A DNA stretch of 64,000 nucleotides. Origin: Bemisia tabaci (lineage: Eukaryota > Arthropoda > Insecta > Hemiptera > Aleyrodidae). Every line of letters begins with the position of its first letter. Position 1 is the stretch's first letter. Shown here piece after piece: positions 42,630 through 54,756 of the stretch. The notes under the pieces are model-generated. The model did no database searches, had not been told where the DNA came from, and was given only the letters and a program-made list of their open reading frames with translations. Made by a program: the position numbers and the translations under genes. The stretch lies in contig NC_092794.1 of NCBI RefSeq assembly GCF_918797505.1, positions 73,941,345-74,005,344 of the forward strand, written 5' to 3'.

Positions 42630-43690
42630 GGATGCTCCAGAGCATCCGTCCTCTATCTTTTTCTCGGAAACGGCTGAAAATTGAGCTTCGGGACGATAAT
42701 TTTCAGAGGTCAATCGACCCTAAAGAATACATTGAAAATATTTACAGCCCTTGAAACCCCCATTTTGGGGGGACTTTAAGGGGATGCCCCCGTTTCTCGC
42801 ATATTTCAAATACAAAGGGTATGTTTTAACTTTAGCATTAAATTCTATGGCCAAAAGTAAGAACTTTTATTGCGATTTTCAAAATCTAAAAGTCTCCCGA
42901 GAGAAGAGATCAATACCTTTCTATTGATGTGTCTCATGACCACTATTAACCAAAAATCGTGGGGGCCACGACCCCACGACAATATTGGGGCTTTGGGGGG
43001 CCGTAAGTCAAAAATTTCAAACGGCAAGGGTATGTTTTAACTTCAGATTTAGATTCTACGCAAAAAGTTATGTACAATTGATGTGGAGTATGGCCTATTT
43101 GCCTCAACTTACTTTAGAACCCCATTTCCCCCTAATTAGCCGTGTAATTTTGGAGGGGAAAAGGGGCAAAAAAATTTGGGTCAAATAGGCCATACACCAT
43201 ATCAATTCTACACAAGTTTTTGTGTAGAATCCAAATCTGAAGTCAAAACATACTTTTGCCTTTTGAAAGTTTCGACTGACGGCCCCCCAAAGCCCCAAAA
43301 TTATGGCGGGTCGTGGCCCCCACAATTTTGGGTTAACAGGGTTCATGTGACACATCAATCATCACAGGAGACTTTTAGATTTTGAAAATCGGATAATTTT
43401 AACGCCTACAGTGTTTACTTGTAATTTGCCCCAAAAATGTCCCGCAACTCCAAAAAATTGGGGTTTAGGGGAATAGAGTACAAAATCATAACATACCCTT
43501 CCTATTTGAAATATGCGAAACCGAGAGGATCTCCCTTAAAACCCCCCTAAATAGGGTTTTGGTGGGCTGAACATATTTTCATTGAATTCTTTGGGGTCAA
43601 TTTACCCCTGGAAGTTTTCGTCTCGAGGCTCAATTTTCAGCCATTTCCGAGAAAAAGATGGTGGATGGGTGCTCTAGGACATCCGGTGCA
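42630..43690. mobile_element. Foldback element G, copy 2 (~1.06 kb)
   Basis: Palindrome centred near 43,150: CTATCTTTTTCTCGGAAACG vs inverse at 43,640-43,665; CCGTTTCTCGCATATTTCAA vs inverse at 43,500-43,525; CGGCAAGGGTATGTTTTAAC vs inverse near 43,245. Same family as 26,440-27,850. Confidence 0.7.
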
Positions 43691-44057
43691 TCAATCCCAT
43701 AGAGGATGGTTGGGACACCTAATTACATGTAGGAGTGGAGGGGTACACCTGCCTCCCTTCCCTCTAGAAAATTTGGACAACCGAAAGCCTTGGTGGTTAA
43801 ATCTCTCCCCAGAGATAAGTTGTGCTTGAAAATGGTTAAAAGTGAGATCTGCTCAAATGCCAAGTTTCTGCTTGGCGATGCAACGTCAGTTAAAATTATA
43901 TAGTACTCGATAGCAAATTTTATTGGCCTGATAGTACTTTTTCAAAAGACGAATTTTAATTTGACACAGTGTAATGCTAAAAATGTACATAAAAACTCTC
44001 TAATGTTAGTTTGAAAATTTGAGAAAATGCTTCAAAATTTCAAAATAATATTTAACA

Positions 44058-44670
44058 TACAGGGTAATTCAAGAGCAAACCGCCAGACCTCAGGAATGTG
44101 TACTCTGGGTCAAGATTTGACTTTCGTCTGCCATGAAATTACTTCCAAAAGTGCTTTTAAAGGGGGCTACAACCCTTGCCAAGTCCTGGGGAATAAATCG
44201 ATTTTCCCGCATCATGGCAAGGATAATGCATCAAATCTCATGAAAATTGGTTTGCACCCTTAATTTGATACGCTGCATTCATCAGTGACATTAGAAGACG
44301 CAAAATATCAGTTAGAAGTGGGGTTTCAGGGGATTTGCATACTACCACCTGTACACGCCACAAAACCAGTATTGGCCTTTCAAACCTAAGACATCCCCCC
44401 CCCCCTTAACCCCTTCTTTAAATGAGTTTTCAATTTTTCTAATGTCACAGATGAAAGCAGCGTATCAGGTTGCATAACAATTTTCAAGAGATTTAGTGCA
44501 TTACCCGTGCTGTAATTCAGGAAAAACGATTTATCCCCCAGAAATTAAGGAGGGTTGTAGCCCTCGTATAAAGCACTTCAAGAAAATTTTCATGAAAGAC
44601 AAAAAAGTCTTATTTTGGCTCATTGAACATGCTTCTACAGTCTTGTCGTCTAACCTTGGATCACTTTGTA
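44058..44670. mobile_element. MITE H, long diverged copy 3
   Basis: TACAGGGTAATTCAAGAGCA, then ACCGCCAGACCTCAGGA at the left and CTACAGTCTTGTCGTCTAAC at the right. At ~610 bp it is longer than the other two, with an inverted duplication of the middle. The stretch 43,691-44,057 before it is unassigned. Confidence 0.55.
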
Positions 44671-47659
44671 TTTTAGAGAAGAACCCAGGTGTTCAAATTT
44701 TTCCTGCCTTTCCTGATGTTACCTATAATCCTGCGTCTTCTCCCTTGCAACAAAAAATTACTTAAGTCCTTTGTTATGGGCAGTTACTTTCATTATATCC
44801 AATGCATCAGTTAAATGTATCTGTATTACAGAATCGTGTTTTAATTGTTTCTATCTTTAGATCAGCCAAGAACAATGACAATGATCTAAATTTCTATTTC
44901 ACAAGTTAATACAGACATTACCTTCTGTAATATGCTGTGTATACATTTGATTGTCTCAATCCTATGTGATCTTATCTGATTTTTTTACTGCAGGTGATAT
45001 ATTTTAAGACCTGATTCGCTCTTTACGGTCTCAAAAGTCTGAATTTTTTTGGAAAATATCTATTTTTCCAATGTTTCCCTTTTTTTCTTTGATCAATTGG
45101 ATTGTTCTCAGCAAAAAAGAACCAGTACGTTTCCAGTGTTTTCAAAATTGTGCAACTTCCTCTTTTACCTATTTTAAAAATACTTAATATAAGTACAGAA
45201 TTAGAATTTACACACATTTTCCTTTAAAATTAACAATTTTTCGGTAGGAAGCCAAAACTTCTTGCTACCCTGGGAGATTTTTTACACAATTATCAAGAAG
45301 CAACTTTTTTACAACACTGTAATTGTGCCAGTTCCTTTTTGCTAAATGCGATTTAATTGTTTGATGCAATACCAGGAATTTTAATCAATTTCTTCTTATG
45401 TTATGTTACATTATCTAGTTTTTGTACTTAAATTTTACTCTTTTAAAATTGTAAGAAATTTTTATAGTAAATGATGCTTTTGTGGGATTTGACTGTGGTT
45501 TTACTGAGAGTAGAACACCATTTATTTTCTTTACAGACTTGTTGAAAACGAAAAAAGCTTTCTTACTGTAAATTTTTACTTATTTTTGTGAAAAATCTAA
45601 CTCACATGTTGATTCAAACGGCTCAGTTTTTAGAATTTTTTAGACCCTGTAACCCTTTCATCAGTGTGCTTGTCATGAAATGTCACCACTCAATTAAACA
45701 AGTTAGAGTATATGGTTTGTAACATTTCAAGTAATTGGCTACTTTTACTTGTAGTAGTAGTAATTTTACTAGTAATCTTACTAGTAATTTTTCTTTTTCT
45801 TCTTCCTCTTCTTCTTTCCCACAGCAGATCTTTTTGTTTGTATCATTTTGCCCAGAATGACCATTCACAAGATCGCAGATTACTGTCTTCATGGATATAT
45901 TTCTAAGCCGTTATCTCAACGCACTTGATCGCCGTTGATACCTATCCTAGACAGATCATTAGGTAAATGACACTTTCTTACTTCTTCCTCTAGACCCTGC
46001 AGCCAACCTTTCACTGAAAGTATTTTTTTTTGTTTGACTTCATGCTGTAATCAACAAAATTTTAAAACTTATCAATGCTATTTTTTTTTTTTTTTTTTTT
46101 CCCCCGTGAATGGATTAATTGTTTTCATCGTATTTTATGGTATTAAATGTTCGTTTATTATTCAGTCCCATTTTACGTTCAAGTTTCAGACTCTAATTTT
46201 AATTGAACCTTCGTCAATTCTTCTTTTGATGCAGAAAACAAATTTTTCTTCTTCTGCCTATTGTGGCAAAATTAAATTTTCTTTTGGAGATGAGGTAGTG
46301 AATTTTTTTTAAAACTATATTAATACACTAACAACTCAAAAAGGGGAAGGAAAACCCCCCTCTATCAAGAAAAAAAATTTATTGCTTAAAAATTATTGAA
46401 CATTGTCAAACCAATTAATGTTGCGTCAATTAAGAAATGAAAATTAAATAACAGTTGATACAAAGTTGAAAACTGGGCACATACTTCCAAAAATGAGCAA
46501 TTATTGGAATTTTCACTAAAAGCTGTACTCCAAGTTACAAGCCAATGCCAACCTCAAAGTGCACCCGTGAATAGAAATATAGGCAAGCAGGAATACAGAA
46601 TAAAGTTGCAACTTGTTGCAACATGGCATCGGAACATGTCGAAATAATTTCTGTACCTTCTAATGGAAGAAAAAGCAATTTGCACTCCAAACAATAAGTT
46701 GTAACTTTTCTTTAATAAATCCAGGTTGAAACTGATTGCCACAAATGCTACTACGGATACAAATTGCCTGAAACAATAAAAATACCTAAACAAAGAGGTC
46801 CGCCCCCGAACCGCTACGCGGCCCAACCCAAGGGACGCTGCGCGCCCCCAAAGGCCGTTTCGTGCGCAGCGAAATCGTCGAAGTCGCCCGTTGGCGGTTG
46901 ATGAGAAGATAATTTTAATTGAATAACAAAATGACGTCTCAAAGAAAAATTACCCGCCAAACAATATTTTTACCTAAGGACTTTCTCCTAACCCTGAATT
47001 TTATTTTTATTTTTTATTTTTTAATTTTGCAGGTTTAATGGCTTATACCCCTTTGTGGAGGTCTACAGCCAAAACCCTGAATTTTGATTCCTTCTATGAA
47101 ATTCGACCTTCGGACCGTCTTATTCTCCTACCTTACCCTGCCCATCGAGCATCTTAAAAATGTTTTTATTAGAATAGAGAGGATACATTATTACAGGTAC
47201 CTATCTAGTTCAGCTCATTGGATTAGAAGAGGGGGGGGGAGGAGGAGGAGGAGGAGAGAAGAGGATATTTACCCCTTCGAGATCATCAATGAATTGTATC
47301 ATCCAAGTCAATCACAAAAGTGGTAATTTTTCAGTGACAGTTATGTGGCAGTTACAGTCTTAATAGTACCTAGGTAAAAGTACCATACATTTTGTGTAGT
47401 TTTTACTTATTGTATCTCAACAGGTGAACATGTATGTTAGGTATAGGTAGGCACAAAGTGGCTTCTACGTATGTATAAGTAGCTCAATTTGCAAGACTCA
47501 TTTTCTCATCCATATTTTCTTTCAACTCTGTCGAATGTAAATTTTTCCTATCTGAATTACCCAGTCACAATTTTCTTACGATGAAGTTGGAAGGAAAATC
47601 TAATGAGAAGCTGAACCATGAGAATTAGGTTGATTCGGTAGGGGGCTAAAATTTTCGTT
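44671..47659. other. Intergenic sequence, no genes recognised
   Basis: AT-rich, with a T homopolymer at about 46,081-46,100, a GGAGGAGGAG purine stretch near 47,235 and a sharply GC-rich patch at 46,800-46,890 (CGAACCGCTACGCGGCCC, GACGCTGCGCGCCCC). No repeat partner found in the window. Confidence 0.45.
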
Positions 47660-47731
47660 GGGCCTGTCCGGGATTTGAACCCGGGACCTCTCGCACCCGA
47701 AGCGAGAATCATACCCCTAGACCAACAGGCC
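47660..47731 (-). tRNA. tRNA-Pro (anticodon CGG)
   Basis: On the - strand this 72-nt sequence folds as a full cloverleaf. It has a 7-bp acceptor stem (GGCCTGT/ACAGGCC) with discriminator C, an anticodon stem CTCGC/GCGAG with loop TTCGGGT (anticodon CGG), and a TPsiC arm with GGTTCAAATCC. TGGTCTAGGGG fits the pol III A box and GGTTCAAATCC the B box. No CCA is encoded and no intron is present, as expected for a nuclear gene. It stands alone between the two protein genes. Confidence 0.95.
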
Positions 47732-48700
47732 ATCTGATCGATCGGCCCGAAATCTCAATGAATAAGAAAAATATTTGGAAAATACATTTCACAACGTTAT
47801 CAACACAAATTTTCATCACTGAACTCGGAGCTAAAGAGCTCTCCATCGACGGAAATTTTACAGTGCGCTATTTCGGGAGGGAACAGGATGGCGCGAAGCC
47901 AGGTCCAGGATAACCTGTTAAAAATTATGTGAACATCAGAGAATTAGAGTACCCTCATAGGGAGAGTTTTGCCATGTACTGCCACGATTGTGCCGCTCTC
48001 TGATTGGTTGATCTCACCGCGCGACCTGCAAAGATTACGAACATCGTTAGTGAGTACGACTAGGGATCTAGAGGCAAAGTGGGTACTCGCACATCATAGG
48101 TACATGGACCAAGAGAATAAATAAGGACTCCCAATTCCCTATGCTAACCTGTGTTAAAAACCGTTACCGCGCGCTTGCAGCGAACCTGGCAGAGGGTGCG
48201 GTGAACTAACGCCACAGCGGTCCACGATCGTACCTCTATAGTATGTTATTCCATGCAATGTTCTTTGTTTATCTATGATTTATTCATATGTTTAGATACT
48301 TTAATACATTTTTTTTTTTTTTTTTTTTTGAGTTTTTTTTTTTGGCTTCTATTCCTTTATATAGATAAGATAGGAATCTACAGCCATCTGTAGACAGAAT
48401 ACATTTTACTTTCGCAAACTAATGAAATAGTATAGATACATACCTTCTGCAGAGGTCAATGCGAAAGACTTTGATTTGAAGTATCTTATCAAAACACGAG
48501 CAAAGATGATTCAGTCAACTTCTGACGCAGAATCAAAGAGACTTGCTAATAATCAAATTAAAGGTAATGCTTGAAGTCAAGTATCTTTGATTTTGTGACA
48601 CTCAGTTGATTTTTATCAGTACAACACTATTTCTAAATCAAAAGATTTCACTTGCGCCTTCGGCTAAAAGTACAATCCTGATTCCTGCTGCACACTGCAC
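47732..48700. other. Intergenic sequence, no genes recognised
   Basis: Contains a T homopolymer at about 48,309-48,329; otherwise unassigned. Confidence 0.45.
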
Positions 48701-48702
48701 AC

Positions 48703-49119
48703 ACACACACACACTTCCTTTGGCTTTCTCAACAGCAGTTGAGTAAAACGGTTAGAAAAAACACTTCACATTATTACCAGTTCATGTACCCGAAGACTGA
48801 CGAAGATTGAAATGAAAATGGGAAACTTTTCACACTAAACTCTTCAAAACTGCAGGGCGACCACGAGGATACGAGGATCTAGAAACTTCTATGAGCATAG
48901 AATAATACACACACACACACACACACTTCCTTTGGCTTTCTCAACAGCAGTTGAGTAAAACCGTTAGAAAAAACACTTCACATTATTACCAGTTCATGTA
49001 CCCGAAGACTGACGAAGATTGAAATGAAAATGGGAAACTTTTCACACTAAACTCTTCAAAACTGCAGGGCGACCACGAGGATACGAGGATCTAGAAACTT
49101 CTATGAGCATAGAATAATA
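48703..49119. repeat. Tandem duplication of 212 bp
   Basis: Two copies offset by 212 bp, each starting in a CA microsatellite followed by CTTCCTTTGGCTTTCTCAAC and ending CTATGAGCATAGAATAATAC. Almost no differences, so a recent duplication. Confidence 0.9.
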
Positions 49120-49150
49120 CGTTAGCTTTATTATTCTATGCTATGAGCAC

Positions 49151-50450
49151 TACTGAACTGAGTCAGGGACGAGTTCTATAGGACGCCGTTCTGTTGTGAG
49201 CGGGTGATTGCAGCGCATTCTCGCGTAGGATCCTAGTCAACTCAGAGGATCCTTCCCCTCGAACCTCGACTCATCCATCGCCCGCTCCAAAAGTGAGGTT
49301 AAGCCGGAGATTGAAAAATAACACATAAGGCGGCTGAATTCTTGAAAAATAAGTATATTTTTGGCGTTTTCCGACCCCTTTCGTCAATGTAGGACTCACC
49401 GCCTGCAATGGTACGATGAAAAATTCGATTTTTTGCAGTTATACGCGATCCTACGGATTTTAATGAAGTCCAACAACTGATAACAGCAGTGAGTTGCGAG
49501 GATCCTACGCGAGATAGCAGCACTAGTACCTGCTCACGAATTTTTACATTGACTCTTACGGGAGTCCAGGTATGGAACGCCGTTAGTGTCAAAACTCTTT
49601 TCTTGCGCGCGCGGAATTTTTTCTGGCGCGCGGAATATTTTTCCGGCGCGCGGAAAGAAAAAACCCGTTTTCGATGAAAATCTCTGAATTTCCGGATTCC
49701 GCGCCGGTTTTCGATATATTTGCGCCGTTTGTGTCAAAACTATTTTTGTCGGCGCGCCGCTTCAAATCTGTTCCGCGCGCGGAATTTTCGATATATCGAT
49801 TCCTGCTCGCCGTTTGTGTCAGAACTATTTTTTCCGGCGCGGCGCTCCAAATCTGTTCCGCGCGCAGAATTCTCGATATATCGATCCCTGCTCGCCGATC
49901 GTGTCAAAACTGTTTTTTCCGGCGCTGCACCAGAAAATAATTCCGCGCGCCACTTTTTCGAATTATTTTCTGGTGCAGCGCCGGAAAGAACAGTTTTGAC
50001 ACGATCGGCAAGCAGGAATCGATGTACCGAAAATTCTGCGCGCGGAACAGATTTGGAGCGCCGCGCCGGAAAAAATAGTTTTGACACAAACGGCCAGCAG
50101 GAATCGATATATCGAAAATTCCGCGCGCGGAACAGATTTGAAGCGGCGCGCCGACAAAAATAGTTTTGACACAAACGGCGCAAATATATCGAAAACCGGC
50201 ACGGAATCCGGAAATTCAGAGATTTTCATCGAAAACGGGTTTTTTCTTTCCGCGCGCCGAAAAAAAATTCCGCGCGCCAGAAAAAATTCCGCGCGCGCAA
50301 GAAAAGGGTTTTGACACTAACGGCGTTCCATAGTAGCCGAAAAAAAATTCCGCGCGCCAGAAAAAATTCCGCGCGCGCAAGAAAAGGGTTTTGACACTAA
50401 CGGCGTTCCATAGTCCAGGGTCCTATAGAACTGGTCCCTGACTGAGTAGC
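49151..50450. mobile_element. TIR element I, host of the GC-rich foldback
   Basis: Ends share GAGTCAGGGACGAGTTCTAT at left and the inverse ATAGAACTGGTCCCTGACTG at right, with a further inner inverted match (CTCGCGTAGGATCC near 49,222 and GGATCCTACGCGAG near 49,500). About 420 bp on the left plus 30 bp on the right once element J is removed. Confidence 0.6.
49571..50412. mobile_element. GC-rich foldback element J
   Basis: Near-perfect palindrome centred about 49,957. Ends TATGGAACGCCGTTAGTGTC and its inverse, flanked by a GTCCAGG duplication (49,564-49,570; 50,413-50,419; 8 bp if one end base is counted as target). Each arm repeats a module of GTGTCAAAACT plus TTCCGCGCGCGGAA-type palindromes four times. 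The right end is tandemly duplicated (about 50,257-50,334 and 50,335-50,412). The mirrored open frames are artefacts of this structure. Confidence 0.85.
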
Positions 50451-50546
50451 AATAGTACGTCACTGCGCAGTAGAGTACCAAAACTCGTCCACGGGAATAA
50501 TATCTCTGATATTCTTAATTTTCTTCTTGAGAGCAATAGAAATTGC

Positions 50547-50982
50547 TAGAGGCCCTTTATACCCAGAGTTAAGACAACTCACTTTTGGTTGGGCTGAAAG
50601 TGGCCTAAAAAAAAATCCAATTCTGATTGGTTCTCGCTCATGGAGGCCAAAACGAGTGCACCAAGATGGCGGCACCTCGAATGTGAACAAGAATAATGAA
50701 AATATTACCTGATTGTGGTTTATCAAGAGTAAATTTTTATTTCCATCGGTCTAAAATGAAAATAGATTAAGAAATTATTCACAAACCAATCTAATTTTCG
50801 TTTTAATTGATCAATTTGTTGATGTTGTTGTTTTTGTGTGACAGACATCGCAGGATTCCTGATCCTTATCCCTCAATATCGTGCGTTTGGGTGCACTCGT
50901 TTCGGCCTCCATGGCCAGCCAAGGCCGGCTGCCAGTCAGCTGATAATCGAGTTGTCTTAACTCTGGGTATAAAGGGACTCTA
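50547..50982. mobile_element. hAT-like MITE B, copy 1 (436 bp)
   Basis: Ends TAGAGGCCCTTTATACCCAG and TAAAGGGACTCTA (consensus TAGAGTCCCTTTATACCC). Perfect 8-bp target duplication GAAATTGC at 50,539-50,546 and 50,983-50,990. Terminal inverted repeats ~35 bp; no coding capacity. hAT assignment from 8-bp TSD and TAGAG end. Confidence 0.9.
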
Positions 50983-51102
50983 GAAATTGCTACATCTTTA
51001 CAAAAATGAAAAATTATAAAAATAAATTTCATTAGGAAATTTCCAGAAATTTCATATAACACTCAGAATGCAGGATTAAACCCTAAAAACTTATGAATCT
51101 CC

Positions 51103-51538
51103 TAGAGTCCCTTTATACCCAGAGTTAAGACAACTCGATTATCAGCTGACTGGCAGCCGGCCTTGGCTGGCCATGGAGGCCGAAACGAGTGCACCCAAAC
51201 GAACGATATTGAGGGATAAGGATCAGGAATCCTGCGATGTCTGTCACACAAAAACAACAACATCAACAAATTGATCAATTAAAAAGAAAATGAGATTGGT
51301 TTGTGAATAATTTCTTATTCTCTTTTCATTTTGGACCGATGGAAATGACAATTTACTCTTGATAAACCACAATTAGGTGATATTTTCATTATTCTTGTTC
51401 ACATTCGAGGTACCGCCATCTTGGTGCACTCGTTTCGGCCTCCATGAGCGAGAACCAATCAGAATTGGATTTTTTTTTAGGCCACTTTCAGCCGAACCAA
51501 AAGTGAGTTGTCTTAACTCTGGGTATAAAGGGACTCTA
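51103..51538. mobile_element. hAT-like MITE B, copy 2 (436 bp, inverted)
   Basis: Same family and length, opposite orientation to copy 1. Perfect 8-bp duplication GAATCTCC at 51,095-51,102 and 51,539-51,546. Only 120 bp separates the two copies, so together they can form a ~1-kb hairpin. Confidence 0.92.
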
Positions 51539-51546
51539 GAATCTCC

Positions 51547-52370
51547 TTAATTCCCTTTAAACACACGTGGTAAACTGTGAAAAGGAACTTTAGAAATGCC
51601 CAGAAAGGTGAGTAAAACAGCAAAAACATAATTTTGAATTTTTTTCTCAAATCTTGGTTAAACACACAGCCGTACCGGTTGAACACCAAAATAAATTTTA
51701 CGGATAAAGTAAGACGTTAGCTTTCATATTTGGAACATAACAAATTTCTCAACTATAAAGAATCCTAGTTCCCCCTAATAGTCTATCCTTTTTTGGTACA
51801 AAAGCGAGGGAGGGATCTTAAACTATCCTTGAAACAATTTAAATGATTTTTCAGAAACTAACAGTTTCCTTCGCTAACGTATTTCTTTTTTTAAATAGGA
51901 AATATTTGATAAATAAGTAGCTCCAATTGGTCTAATTGACGAATACTATTCTCTTTAAAAATAAAAACAAATTCTGTTTGAAAAAACAAGCATTTTAGAC
52001 ATTTTGTCGGTCGAGAGAAATTTCATGGGGAAAAAAGAAATTTCACGAAATTTCATTCGATGAAATTTCTTTTAGCAACTCTGTGCGAGAACCACGAAGA
52101 CAGCAGGAAGACAGAAGAACGTAAACAAAAACACATGTAGACCACATGTACTGGTGGATTTCGCATCCATCAAGAATAAACAGGACTCAACAAATGCATC
52201 TACTCGCCCAAAAAGTAGGATTGAATCCTACTTTGAATTCAATCGCGGCGATTGGAGAAATTCCGAGAATTTCACTCGCCCGTCGCGGCGATTGACCGAA
52301 TACACCTGCGTTCAAACGCCGCGATTGCAATCGCGGCGATTAATCGCCGTGTGTATCTAGGCCTTAAGCT
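51547..52370. repeat. Unassigned sequence, then a CGCGGCGATT-rich repeat
   Basis: To about 52,140 nothing is recognised. 52,200-52,360 contains five or more occurrences of the CGCGGCGATT motif in both orientations (for example GCCGCGATTGCAATCGCGGC), probably one end of a MITE with subterminal repeats. Confidence 0.5.
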
Positions 52371-52386
52371 AGAGTGCCTATATTGA

Positions 52387-52760
52387 GAGAGTATGGCCAC
52401 TGGGTCCCATGGAGAGGCTTAGGACCCAAAAATGGCGGTGCTTTGTTTTGGTTTTTGAGGATGGGAGGGGGGTCATTGCCAACTTTTGACGGTTATCACC
52501 AACCGCACTTGCTGCCAACCTTACTCCATCTAAGATCATTTTTCTCAAAAATTGCACACGATTAGCCTTAAAAATATGTAAAAAGGTCGCAATAGTGCAT
52601 TTGGGTAAAGTTCTCGTTACGATAAGCAAAGACAACTACATTTTGAATCATTTTGCATTACATTAACTTTATGGCGTCCGCCATTTTTGGGTCCTAAGGG
52701 CTCCATTCAGCCTAAGATGGCTGAGCCAATCAGAGGTGGTAACTCCAGTGGCCATACTCT
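52387..52760. mobile_element. MITE with AGAGTATGGCCACTGG ends
   Basis: Left AGAGTATGGCCACTGGG and right CCAGTGGCCATACTCT, with inner inverted AGGACCCAAAAATGGCGG / CGCCATTTTTGGGTCCTA. About 374 bp, noncoding; target duplication not clear. The following 52,761-53,990 is unassigned. Confidence 0.65.
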
Positions 52761-54260
52761 TGACCTGCTGTACCTATGAGCAGGATGGAAATAGGTACGA
52801 AACAGAGCGCTTGTTGTTCTTAACATCTTATTTGCCCTGCGTTCATCATAGATTTTGGGTGAGCAGGGCATTTGACAACTCTATTAAGAATGTTAACAAC
52901 TAACATTAATCATTCACATAAAAGTAAATTTTGGAAGTTGCTAATATGTACATGCAGTATGTCCTGCTTAAAATTTTGAAAAGAAAACTGGTCGAATTTT
53001 TGACCTAACATCAGAGTCAGTTGTTCAAACATCTTGAAAATTCAGGGTAGCTGATGGAGAAGTTTAAAATTACATGCTTCAAACTCTACTACGTAAAGTA
53101 AGTAAAAATTTAGACAAAATTTAGGCGAAGATCATCATAAATGGGGGATGGATTCAGAATGGAGTATGTCTATTCACAATTCCAATAACAAACTGTGCAT
53201 AAATGACTAAAGGATAAGCTCTCACTTACTTACAAGTGCGTAATTGAACACCCATCAGTAGGATGATTTAACATTAAAAGGAATAGTCGTGTCGCAGTGG
53301 GTAATAAATGACTTATGGCAAAATGATTGAAAACTAAGTTGATAAATAAATAGGAATGATGTACTTGGACTTATCCATCCTTAAAAAAATGATTAATTAT
53401 GATTACATTTCATAATATGAGACTTTAAAGGCTGAAAATGTCCGGTCTGTTACGCCGTCATCAACCCCGATTTTGAGGCAAAAGAGCAATTTGTGGTAAT
53501 AAATCAGTACAGATCATGGATTCTTTGGCAATAACTGCCGAAAGGAGTATTCAAGAAAATTGCCATTTTGAACTGAAATGTTTATTCTAAAGCGAGAAAA
53601 GTCATAGAAAAAAATGTCACCACATTTGGCTACTTATTTTAGCAGTTGTATTAGGTGCAGTGTTAATCTCGCCAAATGGAGCCAGAAGTTTCAGAGTGGT
53701 CATCAAATTGTTCGCTAAAGTCTTCTCGACCAGACCATTAATAATAAGTCAGCTTATTTTGCAATGAAAACATTAATTTTGATGAAAACCAGTGATTCAT
53801 AGGTGTGCAGCACTTATTTCTCACTACACCATATCCTCAAATTGAAATTATTCAACTAAAAGGTAGTCCCCAAAGTTTGGAAACTTTTTAGGTAGCAATA
53901 ATTCCACCTCAAATCTCAAGAAATGCCAAGTTTCATCTTTTGTATTATCTGTCATTTCACATTTCCAAGTGTTGGTTACATAACTGACAGAATGGAGATG
54001 TTGCATGTGTGAGGGATTTGCGATTTGACTGTTGATTCTTCTTTAAAAGTTCGCGAGAAACACAATGGTGCCACTGGTTTTCTCTGAAATCAACTCCCAA
54101 GCTCACAAAAAGCTCTCAAGTTGAGGCCAAAATGGAGGGGATATCCCACCCTACCCTGAGAGTCCACCTCTACATCAAGACAAACTCTCCATGCAAAGAC
54201 AGGGAGCAAATTCATTAGCAGGGTAGCCGTGTTTTCAGTTTTGGAGTCTCCAAATAAAGT

Positions 54261-54700
54261 TAGAGTCCCTTTATACCCAGAGTTACGACAACTCACTTTT
54301 GGTTGGGCCAGGATTGGGCTGAAAGTGGCCTAAAAAAAAATCCAATTCTGATTGGTTCTCGCTCATGGAGGCCGAAACTAGTGCACCAAGATGGCGGTAC
54401 CTCGAATGTGAACATGAAAATCTTACCTAATTGTGGTTTATCGAGAGTAAATTGTTATTTCCATCGGTCCAAAATGAAAATAGATTAAGAAATTATTCAC
54501 AAACCAATCTCATTTTCTTTTTAATTGATCAATTTGTTGATGTTGTTGTTTTTGTGTGACAGACATCGCAGGATTCCTGATCCTTATCCCTCAATATCGT
54601 TCGTTTGAGTGCACTAGTTTCGGCCTCCATGGCCAGCCAAGGTCGGCTGCCAGTCAGCTGATAATCGAGTTGTCGCTACTCTGGGTATAAAGGGACTCTA
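54261..54700. mobile_element. hAT-like MITE B, copy 3 (440 bp)
   Basis: TAGAGTCCCTTTATACCC ends. Perfect 8-bp duplication AATAAAGT at 54,253-54,260 and 54,701-54,708. The uninterrupted target can be read at 1,432-1,439 in MITE A copy 1 (GATAAATT, diverged). Confidence 0.92.
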
Positions 54701-54756
54701 AATAAAGTGACAGCCCTGTCAATGTGGTTACTCCCTATCTTTCCATGGAGAGTTTG

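Noticed and set aside
49720..50183. 147-codon frames on both strands with similar protein sequence
   Set aside because: They mirror each other because element J is a palindrome; composition (RR, SRR, FPAR) simply reflects CGCGCG modules.
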